The notes under the pieces: generated by a model
Seen by the model: the letters and a program-made list of their open reading frames with translations, nothing else
The model's database searches: none
Told to the model about the DNA's origin: nothing
In this document: piece after piece, positions 47,292-60,640 of the stretch
Numbering within the stretch: the stretch's first letter is position 1
How the letters are laid out: each line of letters starts with the position of its first letter
Assembly (NCBI GenBank): GCA_020002185.1
Contig: CM034531.1
Span: 44,331,099-44,395,098, forward strand
DNA from: Paraescarpia echinospica
Taxonomy: Eukaryota > Annelida > Polychaeta > Sabellida > Siboglinidae
Length of the DNA stretch: 64,000 bases
Reading direction: 5' to 3'
Translations under genes and position numbers: made by a program

Positions 47292-47525
47292 ATGCCGATA
47301 CATGATGCTACACCAGAACCTCAACCTAACATACCAACACAGCTTTCTACTACACATGACGGAGCTCAGCCGGCACAGCCGCCTTCGGACACACAGACTC
47401 CGCCTCTGCTAGACGAGGAGACGCGAGCGTCGTCCGAGGAGCAAGACTTCCCTGCCGAAGAACTTCCTCGACGATCGACCAGAATATGCAGACCTCCCGA
47501 CTATCTAAGCGACTTTGTCACATAG
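47292..47525 (+). pseudogene. Gypsy-like pol C-terminal tail, right of the nested LINE
   Basis: A 77-codon open + frame is rich in Pro, Thr and Glu and ends 'LPRRSTRICRPPDYLSDFV'. A basic R-R-S-T-R-x-x-x-P-P-x-Y-L end is common at the C-terminus of this kind of gypsy pol. It continues the polyprotein interrupted at about 44600 by the LINE. Confidence 0.7.
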
Positions 47526-47559
47526 ACATTATTATATATTTTTCTTTATATTCGTATAG

Positions 47560-47578
47560 TATAAGAAGAAGAAAGAAG
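47560..47578 (+). other. Candidate polypurine tract
   Basis: AAGAAGAAGAAAGAAG immediately precedes the 3' LTR, the expected place for the plus-strand primer of an LTR retrotransposon. Confidence 0.65.
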
Positions 47579-47783
47579 TCACACCAACAGACTATCTATT
47601 ATGATATGCGTCTATGGTTGTTTGTTCGTGACCCCTGTTTTCCCGGGTCACGCCCCGCCCCGGTGGCCCGCCTCGCTCTCGAATTGTTTTGACTGTGACT
47701 GTGTGTTGGTCGCTATTAAATGTTCAAGTTACACGTTCCTGCTAGTGTCTGTTTGTACGATTGGATGTGCGATTCCTATCACT
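47579..47783 (+). repeat. 3' LTR of the gypsy-like element
   Basis: Direct repeat of 42258-42461, ending 'gattcctatca' against 'gattcatatca' in the 5' LTR. The first bases read TC rather than TG. A few percent divergence suggests an insertion that is not brand new. Confidence 0.85.
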
Positions 47784-48965
47784 CTAATGGCGCTGCGTAT
47801 CGCCACCTTCGTTCTATGCAAGTTGGTTTGTATCATAGGCGTCGTATTGACCGGGACTCGACGTTAATGCCGGGCGGCCCGCTGTCCACCCCCTCTGCCG
47901 AATCCGTACCAGTCATTACAGCGCTCCACCAGTCGCGTGCGGAGAACTCTGGTCGTTACATTACTGGTGTCACGTGCGATCGTGACAGGCAGAACTGGCG
48001 CTTGTGAAACACGGTTGATACAGGAGTGAGGACGCAGTATACGTCTTCCAGATCTCGAAAGGAGTAGTAAACATCAAAGTCGCTGAGCACGCTGAAGTGC
48101 TCTGTGCCACGTCCCGCTCTCTTGCTTCGTTTTTCACTTGCTCCTGAAATAGTCTAGTAGGTGTTTTCGAGTGTAGTTGTCACAGCTTTCGAGTTGCGCA
48201 GCCATCGAGTTTTCGACAGTGCGCACCGGTTCATCGATGAACTCTCTTTGTTGAATTTTTGAGATTTTCGTTATTGCTGTTACTGTGCTTGCTATCTTCC
48301 ACTGACTCTTCATAATCTCCACCATCAGGGCTTGCCCGTTCTATCTGTGGCTCAAAAATTCCCCTTCGCCGTTTTATGGTATGTTGTAATTACTTTGCAT
48401 ATATATTAAAACTTACAGTCGGAATGGCGTCCGCAGCAGTCCTCGCCAAAAGGATACACACACAATAATGTCGACACGTAAACGTGGCTTTAACCTAAAG
48501 GGCATACGTAGAATTTATATAGTTGTTTCCAAAAGGGTATCACCCCCCCCCCTCTTTATATTGCAGGCATGTAGCAGTAGCATGGATGATTTTTGGCAGT
48601 GCGTTTTGACGGAACGCATTTTAGTGTCAAGTGTAAACGTGTCAGCTGAAGTCTCAGTTCCTGCCTATCGGACTGACATCGAAGACGAGATGGCGGTGTG
48701 GGAGTGCTGTTGGAGATTGTTTGCGGTGACGTTGCATATGTTTTCAGGAGGCGCACTCAACCCGTGGATGCTTGTCGTACATCACTTGGGGAAACGAGGG
48801 GTGGGAGGGGGAGGGATGCTATTAGATATTTGGTCGTGGTGACGTTCCGCCCATAGTACCCCCAGCATATATGGCCTGCATTTTCATATGGATCATACAT
48901 TAATGCATGATTTGGTTACGCCTATGACCTACATATTGTTCCAAGCATACTCCCTCTGGGCACTT
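47784..48965. other. Unassigned sequence with a GC-rich left part
   Basis: 47784-48010 is GC-rich and open in two + frames without recognisable motifs. A 63-codon minus frame at 48325-48134 ends 'NYTRKHLLDYFRSK'; I do not recognise it. A poly-C run lies at 48543-48552. The + frame at 48568-48730 follows an acceptor-like TTATATTGCAG but has no known domain. Confidence 0.4.
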
Positions 48966-50727
48966 CAAAATTAACGAACAAACGAACGAACGAAAAAGTT
49001 TAATGACCCATTCATTGTATAAATTTAATAAAACATATACAAACACAAATATACATATACGCATGATACATCATTCATATGTAATTCGGTAATTTGCAGA
49101 AAAAAAAAATATATATATTAATATAAAAATCATAATTAATATATTTATAACAAAAATAATTTATATATTAATATAATATATATTAATATAATTAATCATA
49201 TATACCAGAGGGGGTCGGTGACTCCTGTTACGACAAAATGTCGCTATCATAGGAGCCATCCCATTTACGTTAATAATAACATTGGTCCTTTTTATGAACA
49301 ATAAAGTCCATCCCAAGTGTGTGTGTGTCTGTACGTGTGTGTGCGCGTGTGCGTTCGTGCATGCGAGTGTATTGGTTTGTTTGTTTTGCATGTACATGTA
49401 CGCATGCACACACTATTACGCTAGCGTCTTTGTAATCGAATCAAATAATTGTTCACATATATTGAAAAACCTCGCATACTGTGGGTGTACATTAAAAAAA
49501 AAAATTAAATCGGGAGTTATTTATAGCATGTGGCAAGTTGTGTTTCAAACATTTCGTTGCAAACTCGTGCTTAGTTCTGAAAGTATACATTTTGTATTTT
49601 CCGAGTGTCGTAGTTGTATATGTTATCTTTTGGGACAATTTGCCATTTTAATAAATAATCCGGTAGATGTTTGTGAATATATCTGAAGTAAAATTTATTT
49701 TAATTCTTGTAGCTTTAAGATGTCTTCTACTTTTAACAGGTTAGGTTTTTTTAAAAGTGGTTCAGTATGTAAGTTATATTTGCTTAATGTTATTATTCGC
49801 ATTGCTTTCTTTTAGATTTCATAATTCTGTTCCCCTGATAACCCCATGTCATAATGCAATAATTAATGTGAGACAATAATAACGAGTTATATAACAGGAC
49901 TTTTATTTGCACTGGTAGTACGTATTTTAATACATTAAATATGCCAACTATTTTTGGACATTTATTTGATACTTTTTAGTGTGCTTTTTTCAATTTAAGT
50001 CAACCCTAAGAAGTTAAAATTGTCTACTTTTTCAATATTTATATAATCTATTTTAGGTGTAACAGTCGCTGTGCGTTTATTTGGCTTGTGGAAAATCATA
50101 TATTGATTTGTTTTTATTCAGCGATAATTTATAAATTTTTAGCCATTCAATAACGTTAGAGTTCTTTATTTTTTAGGTTTGTATGTTTTTATTTTCGGGG
50201 TTGTCACTAAAAGAATTTAAAGTACTAAATAGTGTAGTGTCATCTGCATACATAATGAAATCGAACTTATGACTGGCTTGTGAGAAATCGTTAATAAATA
50301 TAACAAACAATAGTGGTCCGAGTATTGAGCCTTGAGCCAATGGTTACTGATAAAATGTCTGACTTTATATCTTCTATTTCAATATATTGTTTTTATTATG
50401 TAAATAATTGTTAAATAGTTGTAGTGTTGAACGTATAGGTCATAGTATTTTAATTTATTTAGTAGAATACTATGATCAATGATGTCAAATGCCTTAGACA
50501 AGTCGAGAAATATACTAATAGGTATGTCATTTGTATCTATTTGAGTTACTATTCTATCAGTTAGCTCAAGTGCAGCATATTCAGTAGAATGTTTCGGTCT
50601 AAAGCCATACTGATTATCAAAAAGAAGTTTTAAGTCGTTAATATATGATGATAATTGTGTAAAAATTATCTTCTCAAGTACTTTTGATGTAGAAGGAAGA
50701 AGAGAGACAGGTCTATAATCTAAATTT
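48966..50727 (-). mobile_element. LINE 3' half (Jockey/CR1-like), broken
   Basis: The left end has an (AACG)n tract at 48966-48990, the 3' tail on the minus strand. Minus strand 50690-50440 encodes 'QYGFRPKHSTEYAALELTD' and 'PISIFLDLSKAFDIIDH', and near 50250 'FIMYADDTTLF' carries the RT catalytic site. Stops and slips follow. A CA/GT microsatellite (49317-49355) and much AT-rich sequence occupy the 3' part. Its right end is abutted directly by the satellite array at 50729. Confidence 0.8.
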
Positions 50728-50728
50728 A

Positions 50729-53700
50729 GGTGGTGATGGTGGTTAGAGTGAAGGGACTAGGCAGTGATGGTGTTATTTTGTTATGTCACTAATGTTTTGA
50801 TTTCTTTTCACATACAATTAATTAGGTGGTGATGATGGTTAGAATGAAGGGACTATGCAGTGATGGTGATACTTTGTTATGTCACTAATGTTTTGATTTA
50901 TTTCCACATACAATTAATTTGGTTGGTGATGATGTTTAGAATGAAGGGACTATGCAGTGATGGTGATACTTTGTTATGTTACTAATGTTTTGATTTCTTT
51001 CCAGATACAATTAGGTGGTGATGATGGTTAGAATGAAGGGACTAGGCAGTGATGGTGTTATTTTGTTATGTCACTAATGTTTTGATTTCTTTCCAGATAC
51101 AATTAGGTGGTGATGGTGGTTAGAATGAAGGGACTAGGCAGTGATGGTGTTATTTTGTTATGTCACTAATGTTTTGATTTCTTTCCAGATACAATTAGGT
51201 GGTGATGGTGGTTAGAATGAAGGGACTATGCAGTGATGGTGTTATTTTGTTATGTCACTAATATTTTGATTTCTTTCCACATACAATTAATTAGGTGGTG
51301 ATGATGGTTAGAATGAAGGGACTATGCAGTGATGGTGTTATTTTGTTATGTCACTAATATTTTGATTTCTTTCCACATACAATTAATTAGATGGTGATGA
51401 TGGTTAGAATGAATAAGGGACTATGCAGTGATGGTGATACTTTGTTGTCACTAATGTTTTGATTTCTTTCCAGATACAATTAGGTGGTGATGATGTTTAG
51501 AATGAAGGGACTAGGCAGTGATGGTGATACTTTGTTATGTCACTAATGTTTTGATTTCTTTCCAGATACAATTAGGTGGTGATGGTGGTTAGAATGAAGG
51601 GACTAGGCAGTGATGGTGTTATTTTGTTATGTCACTAATGTTTTGATTTCTTTCCAGATACAATTAGGTGGTGATGGTGGTTAGAATGAAGGGACTAGGC
51701 AGTGATGGTGTTATTTTGTTATGTCACTAATGTTTTGATTTCTTTCCAGATACAATTAGGTGGTGATGGTGGTTAGAATGAAGGGACTAGGCAGTGATGG
51801 TGTTATTTTGTTATGTCACTAATGTTTTGATTTCTTTCCACATACAATTAATTAGGTGGTGATGGTGGTTAGAATGAAGGGACTATGCAGTGATGGTGTT
51901 ATTTTGTTATGTCACTAATATTTTGATTTCTTTCCACATACAATTAATTAGGTGGTGATGGTGGTTAGAGTGAATAAGGGACTATGCAGTGATGGTGATA
52001 CTTTGTTGTCACTAATGTTTTGATTTCTTTCCAGATACAATTAGGTGGTGATGATGTTTAGAATGAAGGGACTATGCAGTGATGGTGATACTTTGTTATG
52101 TCACTAATGTTTTGATTTCTTTCCACATACAATTAGGTGGTGATGATGGTTAGAATGAAGGGACTATGCAGTGATGGTGATACTTTGTTATGTCACTAAT
52201 GTTTTGATTTATTTCCACATACAATTAATTTGGTTGGTGATGATGTTTAGAATGAAGGGACTATGCAGTGATGGTGATACTTTGTTATGTTACTAATGTT
52301 TTGATTTCTTTCCAGATACAATTAGGTGGTGATGATGGTTAGAATGAAGGGACTAGGCAGTGATGGTGTTATTTTGTTATGTCACTAATGTTTTGATTTC
52401 TTTCCAGATACAATTAGGTGGTGATGGTGGTTAGAATGAAGGGACTAGGCAGTGATGGTGATACTTTGTTATGTCACTAATGTTTTGATTTCTTTCCACA
52501 TACAATTAGGTGGTGATGATGGTTAGAATGAAGGGACTATGCAGTGATGGTGTTATTTTGTTATGTCACTAATATTTTGATTTATTTCCACATACAATTA
52601 ATTAGGTGATGATGATGTTTAGAATGAAGGGACTATGCAGTGATGGTGTTATTTTGTTATGTCACTAATGTTTTGATTTCTTTCCACATACAATTAATTA
52701 GGTGGTGATGATGGTTAGAATGAAGGGACTATGCAGTGATGGTGTTATTTTGTTATGTCACTAATATTTTGATTTCTTTCCACATACAATTAATTAGGTG
52801 GTGATGATGGTTAGAATGAAGGGACTAGGCAGTGATGGTGTTATTTTGTTATGTCACTAATGTTTTGATTTCTTTCCACATACAATTAGGTGGTGATGAT
52901 GGTTAGAATGAAGGGACTATGCAGTGATGGTGTTATTTTGTTATGTCACTAATATTTTGATTTCTTTCCACATACAATTAATTAGGTGGTGATGATGTTT
53001 AGAATGAAGGGACTCATGCATGATGGTGTTTTGTTATGTCACTAATGTTTTGATTTCTTTCCCACATACAATTAATTCTAGTGGTGATGATGGTTAGAAA
53101 TGATGGGACTATGGCGGTGATGCGGTGTTATTTTGTTATGTCAGTACATTTTGATTTCTTTCCACATACAATTAATTAGGTGGTGATGATGGTTAGAATG
53201 AAGGGACTATGCAGTGATGGTGTTATTTTGTTATGTCACTAATATTTTGATTTCTTTCCACATACAATTAATTAGATGGTGATGATGGTTAGAATGAATA
53301 AGGGACTATGCAGTGATGGTGATACTTTGTTGTCACTAATGTTTTGATTTCTTTCCAGATACAATTAGGTGGTGATGATGTTTAGAATGAAGGGACTAGG
53401 CAGTGATGGTGATACTTTGTTATGTCACTAATGTTTTGATTTCTTTCCAGATACAATTAGGTGGTGATGGTGGTTAGAATGAAGGGACTAGGCAGTGATG
53501 GTGTTATTTTGTTATGTCACTAATGTTTTGATTTCTTTCCAGATACAATTAGGTGGTGATGGTGGTTAGAATGAAGGGACTAGGCAGTGATGGTGTTATT
53601 TTGTTATGTCACTAATGTTTTGATTTCTTTCCAGATACAATTAGGTGGTGATGGTGGTTAGAATGAAGGGACTAGGCAGTGATGGTGTTATTTTGTTATG

Positions 53701-56700
53701 TCACTAATGTTTTGATTTCTTTCCAGATACAATTAGGTGGTGATGGTGGTTAGAATGAAGGGACTAGGCAGTGATGGTGTTATTTTGTTATGTCACTAAT
53801 GTTTTGATTTCTTTCCACATACAATTAATTAGGTGGTGATGGTGGTTAGAATGAAGGGACTATGCAGTGATGGTGTTATTTTGTTATGTCACTAATATTT
53901 TGATTTCTTTCCACATACAATTAATTAGGTGGTGATGGTGGTTAGAGTGAATAAGGGACTATGCAGTGATGGTGATACTTTGTTGTCACTAATGTTTTGA
54001 TTTCTTTCCAGATACAATTAGGTGGTGATGATGTTTAGAATGAAGGGACTATGCAGTGATGGTGATACTTTGTTATGTCACTAATGTTTTGATTTCTTTC
54101 CACATACAATTAGGTGGTGATGATGGTTAGAATGAAGGGACTATGCAGTGATGGTGATACTTTGTTATGTCACTAATGTTTTGATTTATTTCCACATACA
54201 ATTAATTTGGTTGGTGATGATGTTTAGAATGAAGGGACTATGCAGTGATGGTGATACTTTGTTATGTTACTAATGTTTTGATTTCTTTCCAGATACAATT
54301 AGGTGGTGATGATGGTTAGAATGAAGGGACTAGGCAGTGATGGTGTTATTTTGTTATGTCACTAATGTTTTGATTTCTTTCCAGATACAATTAGGTGGTG
54401 ATGGTGGTTAGAATGAAGGGACTAGGCAGTGATGGTGATACTTTGTTATGTCACTAATGTTTTGATTTCTTTCCAGATACAATTAGGTGGTGATGATGGT
54501 TAGAATGAAGGGACTAGGCAGTGATGGTGTTATTTTGTTATGTCACTAATGTTTTGATTTCTTTCCAGATACAATTAGGTGGTGATGGTGGTTAGAATGA
54601 AGGGACTATGCAGTGATGGTGTTATTTTGTTATGTCACTAATGTTTTGATTTCTTTCCACATACAATTAATTAGGTGGTGATGATGTTTAGAATGAAGGG
54701 ACTATGCAGTGATGGTGTTATTTTGTTATGTCACTAATGTTTTGATTTCTTTCCACATACAATTAATTAGGTGGTGATGATGGTTAGAATGAAGGGACTA
54801 TGCAGTGATGGTGTTATTTTGTTATGTCACTAATATTTTGATTTCTTTCCACATACAATTAATTAGGTGGTGATGATGGTTAGAATGAAGGGACTAGGCA
54901 GTGATGGTGTTATTTTGTTATGTCACTAATGTTTTGATTTCTTTCCACATACAATTAGGTGGTGATGATGGTTAGAATGAAGGGACTATGCAGTGATGGT
55001 GTTATTTTGTTATGTCACTAATATTTTGATTTCTTTCCACATACAATTAATTAGGTGGTGATGATGTTTAGAATGAAGGGACTATGCAGTGATGGTGTTA
55101 TTTTGTTATGTCACTAATGTTTTGATTTCTTTCCACATACAATTAATTAGGTGGTGATGATGGTTAGAATGAAGGGACTATGCAGTGATGGTGTTATTTT
55201 GTTATGTCACTAATATTTTGATTTCTTTCCACATACAATTAATTAGGTGGTGATGATGGTTAGAATGAAGGGACTATGCAGTGATGGTGTTATTTTGTTA
55301 TGTCACTAATGTTTTGATTTCTTTCCACATACAATTAATTAGGTGGTGATGATGGTTAGAATGAAGGGACTATGCAGTGATGGTGTTATTTTGTTATGTC
55401 ACTAATGTTTTGATTTCTTTCCACATACAATTAATTAGGTGGTGATGATGGTTAGAATGAAGGGACTATGCAGTGATGGTGTTATTTTGTTATGTCACTA
55501 ATGTTTTGATTTCTTTCCACATACAATTAATTAGGTGGTGATGATGGTTAGAATGAAGGGACTATGCAGTGATGGTGTTATTTTGTTATGTCACTAATAT
55601 TTTGATTTCTTTCCACATACAATTAATTAGGTGGTGATGATGGTTAGAATGAAGGGACTATGCAGTGATGGTGTTATTTTGTTATGTCACTAATGTTTTG
55701 ATTTCTTTCCACATACAATTAATTAGGTGGTGATGATGTTTAGAATGAAGGGACTATGCAGTGATGGTGTTATTTTGTTATGTCACTAATGTTTTGATTT
55801 CTTTCCACATACAATTAATTAGGTGGTGATGATGGTTAGAATGAAGGGACTATGCAGTGATGGTGTTATTTTGTTATGTCACTAATGTTTTGATTTCTTT
55901 CCACATACAATTAATTAGGTGGTGATGATGTTTAGAATGAAGGGACTATGCAGTGATGGTGTTATTTTGTTATGTCACTAATGTTTTGATTTCTTTCCAC
56001 ATACAATTAATTAGGTGGTGATGATGGTTAGAATGAAGGGACTATGCAGTGATGGTGTTATTTTGTTATGTCACTAATGTTTTGATTTCTTTCCACATAC
56101 AATTAATTAGGTGGTGATGATGTTTAGAATGAAGGGACTATGCAGTGTTGGTGTTATTTTGTTATGTCACTAATGTTTTGATTTCTTTCCACATACAATT
56201 AATTAGGTGGTGATGATGGTTAGAATGAAGGGACTATGCAGTGATGGTGTTATTTTGTTATGTCACTAATGTTTTGATTTCTTTCCACATACAATTAATT
56301 AGGTGGTGATGATGGTTAGAATGAAGGGACTAGGCAGTGATGGTGTTATTTTATTATGTCACTAATGTTTTGATTTCTTTCCACATACAATTAGGTGGTG
56401 ATGATGGTTAGAATGAAGGGACTATGCAGTGATGGTGTTATTTTGTTATGTCACTAATATTTTGATTTATTTCCACATACAATTAATTAGGTGATGATGA
56501 TGTTTAGAATGAAGGGACTATGCAGTGATGGTGTTATTTTGTTATGTCACTAATGTTTTGATTTCTTTCCACATACAATTAATTAGGTGGTGATGATGGT
56601 TAGAATGAAGGGACTATGCAGTGATGGTGTTATTTTGTTATGTCACTAATGTTTTGATTTCTTTCCACATACAATTAATTAGGTGGTGATGATGTTTAGA

Positions 56701-59700
56701 ATGAAGGGACTATGCAGTGTTGGTGTTATTTTGTTATGTCACTAATGTTTTGATTTCTTTCCACATACAATTAATTAGGTGGTGATGATGGTTAGAATGA
56801 AGGGACTATGCAGTGATGGTGTTATTTTGTTATGTCACTAATATTTTGATTTCTTTCCACATACAATTAATTAGGTGGTGATGATGGTTAGAATGAAGGG
56901 ACTAGGCAGTGATGGTGTTATTTTGTTATGTCACTAATGTTTTGATTTCTTTCCACATACAATTAGGTGATGATGATGTTTAGAATGAAGGGACTATGCA
57001 GTGATGGTGTTATTTTGTTATGTCACTAATGTTTTGATTTCTTTCCACATACAATTAATTAGGTGGTGATGATGGTTAGAATGAAGGGACTATGCAGTGA
57101 TGGTGTTATTTTGTTATGTCACTAATGTTTTGATTTCTTTCCAGATACAATTAGGTGGTGATGGTGGTTAGAATGAAGGGACTAGGCAGTGATGGTGATA
57201 CTTTGTTATGTCACTAATGTTTTGATTTCTTTCCACATACAATTAATTAGGTGGTGATGATGGTTAGAATGGAAGGGACTATGCAGTGATGGTGTTATTT
57301 TGTTATGTGTCACTAATGTTTTGATTTCTTTTCCATACAATTAATTGGGTGGTGATGATGTTTAGAATGAAGGGACTATGCAGTGATGGGTGTTATTTTA
57401 TTTATGTCACTAATGTTTTGATTTCTTTCCACGCCTACAATTAATTAAGGTGGTGATGATGGATTTAGAATGGAAGGGACTATGCGGTGATGGTGTTATT
57501 TTTGTTGTATGTCACTAATGTTTTGATTTCTTTCCACATACAATTAATTAGGTGTAGTGATGATGAATTAAAATGAAGAGGACTATGCAGTGATGGTGTT
57601 ATTTTGTTATGTCACTAATGTTTTGATTTCTTTCCACATACAATTAATTAGGTGGTGATGATGTTTAGAATGAAGGGACTATGCAGTGTTGGTGTTATTT
57701 TGTTATGTCACTAATGTTTTGATTTCTTTCCACATACAATTAATTAGGTGGTGATGATGGTTAGAATGAAGGGACTATGCAGTGATGGTGTTATTTTGTT
57801 ATGTCACTAATATTTTGATTTCTTTCCACATACAATTAATTAGGTGGTGATGATGGTTAGAATGAAGGGACTATGCAGTGATGGTGTTATTTTGTTATGT
57901 CACTAATGTTTTGATTTCTTTCCACATACAATTAGTGGGTGGTGATGATGTTTAGAATGAAGAGGGACTCAGTGATGGTGTTATTTTGTTATGTCACTAA
58001 TGTTTTGATTTCTTTCCTTACAATTAATTAGGTGGTGATGATGGGTTAGAATGAATGGACTATGCAGTGATGGTGTTATTTTGTTATGTCACTAATGTTT
58101 GATTTCTTTCCACATACAATTGATAGGTGGTGATGATGGTTAGAATGAAGGGACTATGCAGTGATGGTGTTATTTTGTTATGTCACTAATGTTTTGATTT
58201 CTTTCCACATACAATTAATTAGGTGGTGATGATGGTTAGAATGAAGGGACTATGCAGTGATGGTGTTATTTTGTTATGTCACTAATGTTTTGATTTCTTT
58301 CCACATACAATTAATTAGGTGGTGATGATGTTTAGAATGAAGGGACTATGCAGTGATGGTGTTATTTTGTTATGTCACTAATGTTTTGATTTCTTTCCAC
58401 ATACAATTAATTAGGTGGTGATGATGGTTAGAATGAAGGGACTATGCAGTGATGGTGTTATTTTGTTATGTCACTAATGTTTTGATTTCTTTCCACATAC
58501 AATTAATTAGGTGGTGATGATGGTTAGAATGAAGGGACTATGCAGTGATGGTGTTATTTTGTTATGTCACTAATATTTTGATTTCTTTCCACATACAATT
58601 AATTAGGTGGTGATGATGGTTAGAATGAAGGGACTATGCAGTGATGGTGTTATTTTGTTATGTCACTAATGTTTTGATTTCTTTCCACATACAATTAATT
58701 AGGTGGTGATGATGGTTAGAATGAAGGGACTATGCAGTGATGGTGTTATTTTGTTATGTCACTAATATTTTGATTTCTTTCCACATACAATTAATTAGGT
58801 GGTGATGATGTTAGAATGAAGGGACTATGCAGTGATGGTGTTATTTTGTTATGTCACTAATGTTTTGATTTCTTTCCACATACAATTAATTAGGTGGTGA
58901 TGATGGTTAGAATGAAGGGACTATGCAGTGATGGTGTTATTTTGTTATGTCACTAATGTTTTGATTTCTTTCCACATACAATTAATTAGGTGGTGATGAT
59001 GGTTAGAATGAAGGGACTATGCAGTGATGGTGTTATTTTGTTATGTCACTAATGTTTTGATTTCTTTCCACATACAATTAATTAGGTGGTGATGATGTTT
59101 AGAATGAAGGGACTATGCAGTGATGGTGTTATTTTGTTATGTCACTAATGTTTTGATTTCTTTCCACATACAATTAATTAGGTGGTGATGATGGTTAGAA
59201 TGAAGGGACTATGCAGTGATGGTGTTATTTTGTTATGTCACTAATGTTTTGATTTCTTTCCACATACAATTAATTAGGTGGTGAAGATGTTTAGAATGAA
59301 GGGACTATGCAGTGATGGTGTTATTTTGTTATGTCACTAATGTTTTGATTTCTTTCCACATACAATTAATTAGGTGGTGATGATGTTTAGAATGAAGGGA
59401 CTATGCAGTGAAGGTGTTATTTTGTTATGTCACTAATGTTTTGATTTCTTTCCACATACAATTAATTAGGTGGTGATGATGTTTAGAATGAAGGGACTAT
59501 GCAGTGATGGTGTTATTTTGTTATGTCACTAATATTTTGATTTCTTTCCACATACAATTAATTAGGTGGTGATGATGGTTAGAATGAAGGGACTATGCAG
59601 TGATGGTGTTATTTTGTTATGTCACTAATATTTTGATTTCTTTCCAGGTACAATTAGGTGGTGATGGTGGTTAGAGTGAATAAGGGACTAGGCAGTGATG

Positions 59701-59750
59701 GTGTTCCTTTGTTATGTCACTAATGTTTTGATTTCATTCCAGACACAATT
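50729..59750. repeat. 92/96-bp satellite array, about 95 copies
   Basis: The monomer begins GGTGGTGATGATGGTTAGAA and ends in 'catacaattaatta' (96 bp) or 'gatacaatta' (92 bp). Shared landmarks are GAAGGGACTATGCAGTGATG, TTATGTCACTAATGTTTTG and GATTTCTTTCCA. Minor classes differ at 'gatggtggtt' versus 'gatgatggtt' or 'gatgatgttt', 'gtgttatttt' versus 'gtgatacttt', and a 'gaataaggg' insertion. Right-hand copies are mostly the 96-bp class; left-hand copies mix both. Edge monomers are the most diverged. No ORF of note runs through it. Confidence 0.97.
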
Positions 59751-60444
59751 GTTGTACACTTAACACATTAACAAGCCTTATTCTATCATATTTTTGCAAA
59801 GTTTATAGAGTTTATAGATGTGTTCCATCTGCCATATAGCTTGAAATTACCAAAAAGACTAAAAATCACATCACAGTAATGACCCAGTAAATGCAACGGT
59901 GCTTAGGGTGATTTCATTTTTTAGTTCCTTTAATCAGCGAAACACCAATCTTTAACTTCATAATCACTATATTCTACAAAACAGTAAATATAATTAAATG
60001 TCCATATCAGGTTTGCAAGATCCGATTGATCTAGAGCCATAACCAAGTTATTTCCTATGTAATAAATGCTCTCCCTCTGGCTTGGTGATTTCTAGTAACG
60101 TCCAGCTGGCCATCAATGACACCAGATAGTATATCTGTTGTGAACTTATGCTGGCCACTTCTCGTGAATACAATGAATCTTTGTATTCAACAACACACAC
60201 ATCACCCACCATAACTTCAGCATGTAGTTAATTTGGGGGTGAGTACTTAGTGTCATGGTGAGCAGCGCTGAATCAGTCGTGCGGATGTGGTACACCAATC
60301 GATTTCCAGTGATTGCCCTAGCACGTCTGAATAATTATCTCAGTTATTCATGCACTGGTACCGGTTTAATTTATTGACATATCGGTGGCTCGCGATATAT
60401 ATATACAACATTGCATATATATATATATATACATAAAGTATATA
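59751..60444. other. Unassigned sequence right of the satellite
   Basis: Apparently unique sequence with no exon recognised. A TA dinucleotide tract lies at 60415-60432 just before the inverted repeat. Confidence 0.5.
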
Positions 60445-60640
60445 CGTTTACGTAATATATAAAACGGTTGTTGAAACCGTGAGTGTAACAGCATACTAAC
60501 ATCAAACATGACAGTTTACACAATAAATAATTTTGGTTACCCGTATTACAATAATTATTTATTATGTAAACTGTCATGTTTGATATTAGTATGCTGTTAC
60601 ACTCATGGTTTCAACAACCGTTTTATATATTACGTAAACG
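60445..60640. repeat. Near-perfect inverted repeat, 88-bp arms, 20-bp loop
   Basis: The left arm 60445-60532 is the reverse complement of 60553-60640 with only a few mismatches. Landmarks are 'cgtttacgtaatatataaaa' at the left end and its complement at the right end. The loop is 60533-60552. A copy of the loop sequence (TTGGTTAC then CGTATTACA, one base changed) recurs at 60673-60691. Possible origins are a foldback or MITE-like element, or an inverted duplication. Confidence 0.93.

Larger units (their letters stand above)
42258..47783 (+). mobile_element. Ty3/gypsy-like LTR retrotransposon, internally deleted, with a nested LINE
   Basis: Two direct LTRs of about 204 bp bound a + strand element. 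It keeps gag, a zinc knuckle and an aspartic protease, the C-terminal part of integrase, and a proline-rich pol C-terminus. RT, RNase H and the integrase core are missing. Sequence after the protease jumps to integrase at about 44058. A minus-strand LINE (44622-47283) is inserted in the 3' part. Frame breaks in gag and near 43740 also disable it. Target-site duplications were not clear. This copy depends on other elements for movement, if it moves at all. Confidence 0.85.

Noticed and set aside
48568..48735. Possible exon after an acceptor-like TTATATTGCAG
   Set aside because: The donor is weak, the peptide is unrecognised, and there is no partner exon; too little to call.
49161..49686. Opposing ORFs rich in Cys/Val and His/Thr
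   Set aside because: They are produced by the GT/CA microsatellite at 49317-49355 within a LINE 3' region.
50729..59750. CRISPR array or a repeat-protein gene
   Set aside because: Monomers are directly tandem with no unique spacers, the genome is animal, and no frame stays open through the units.
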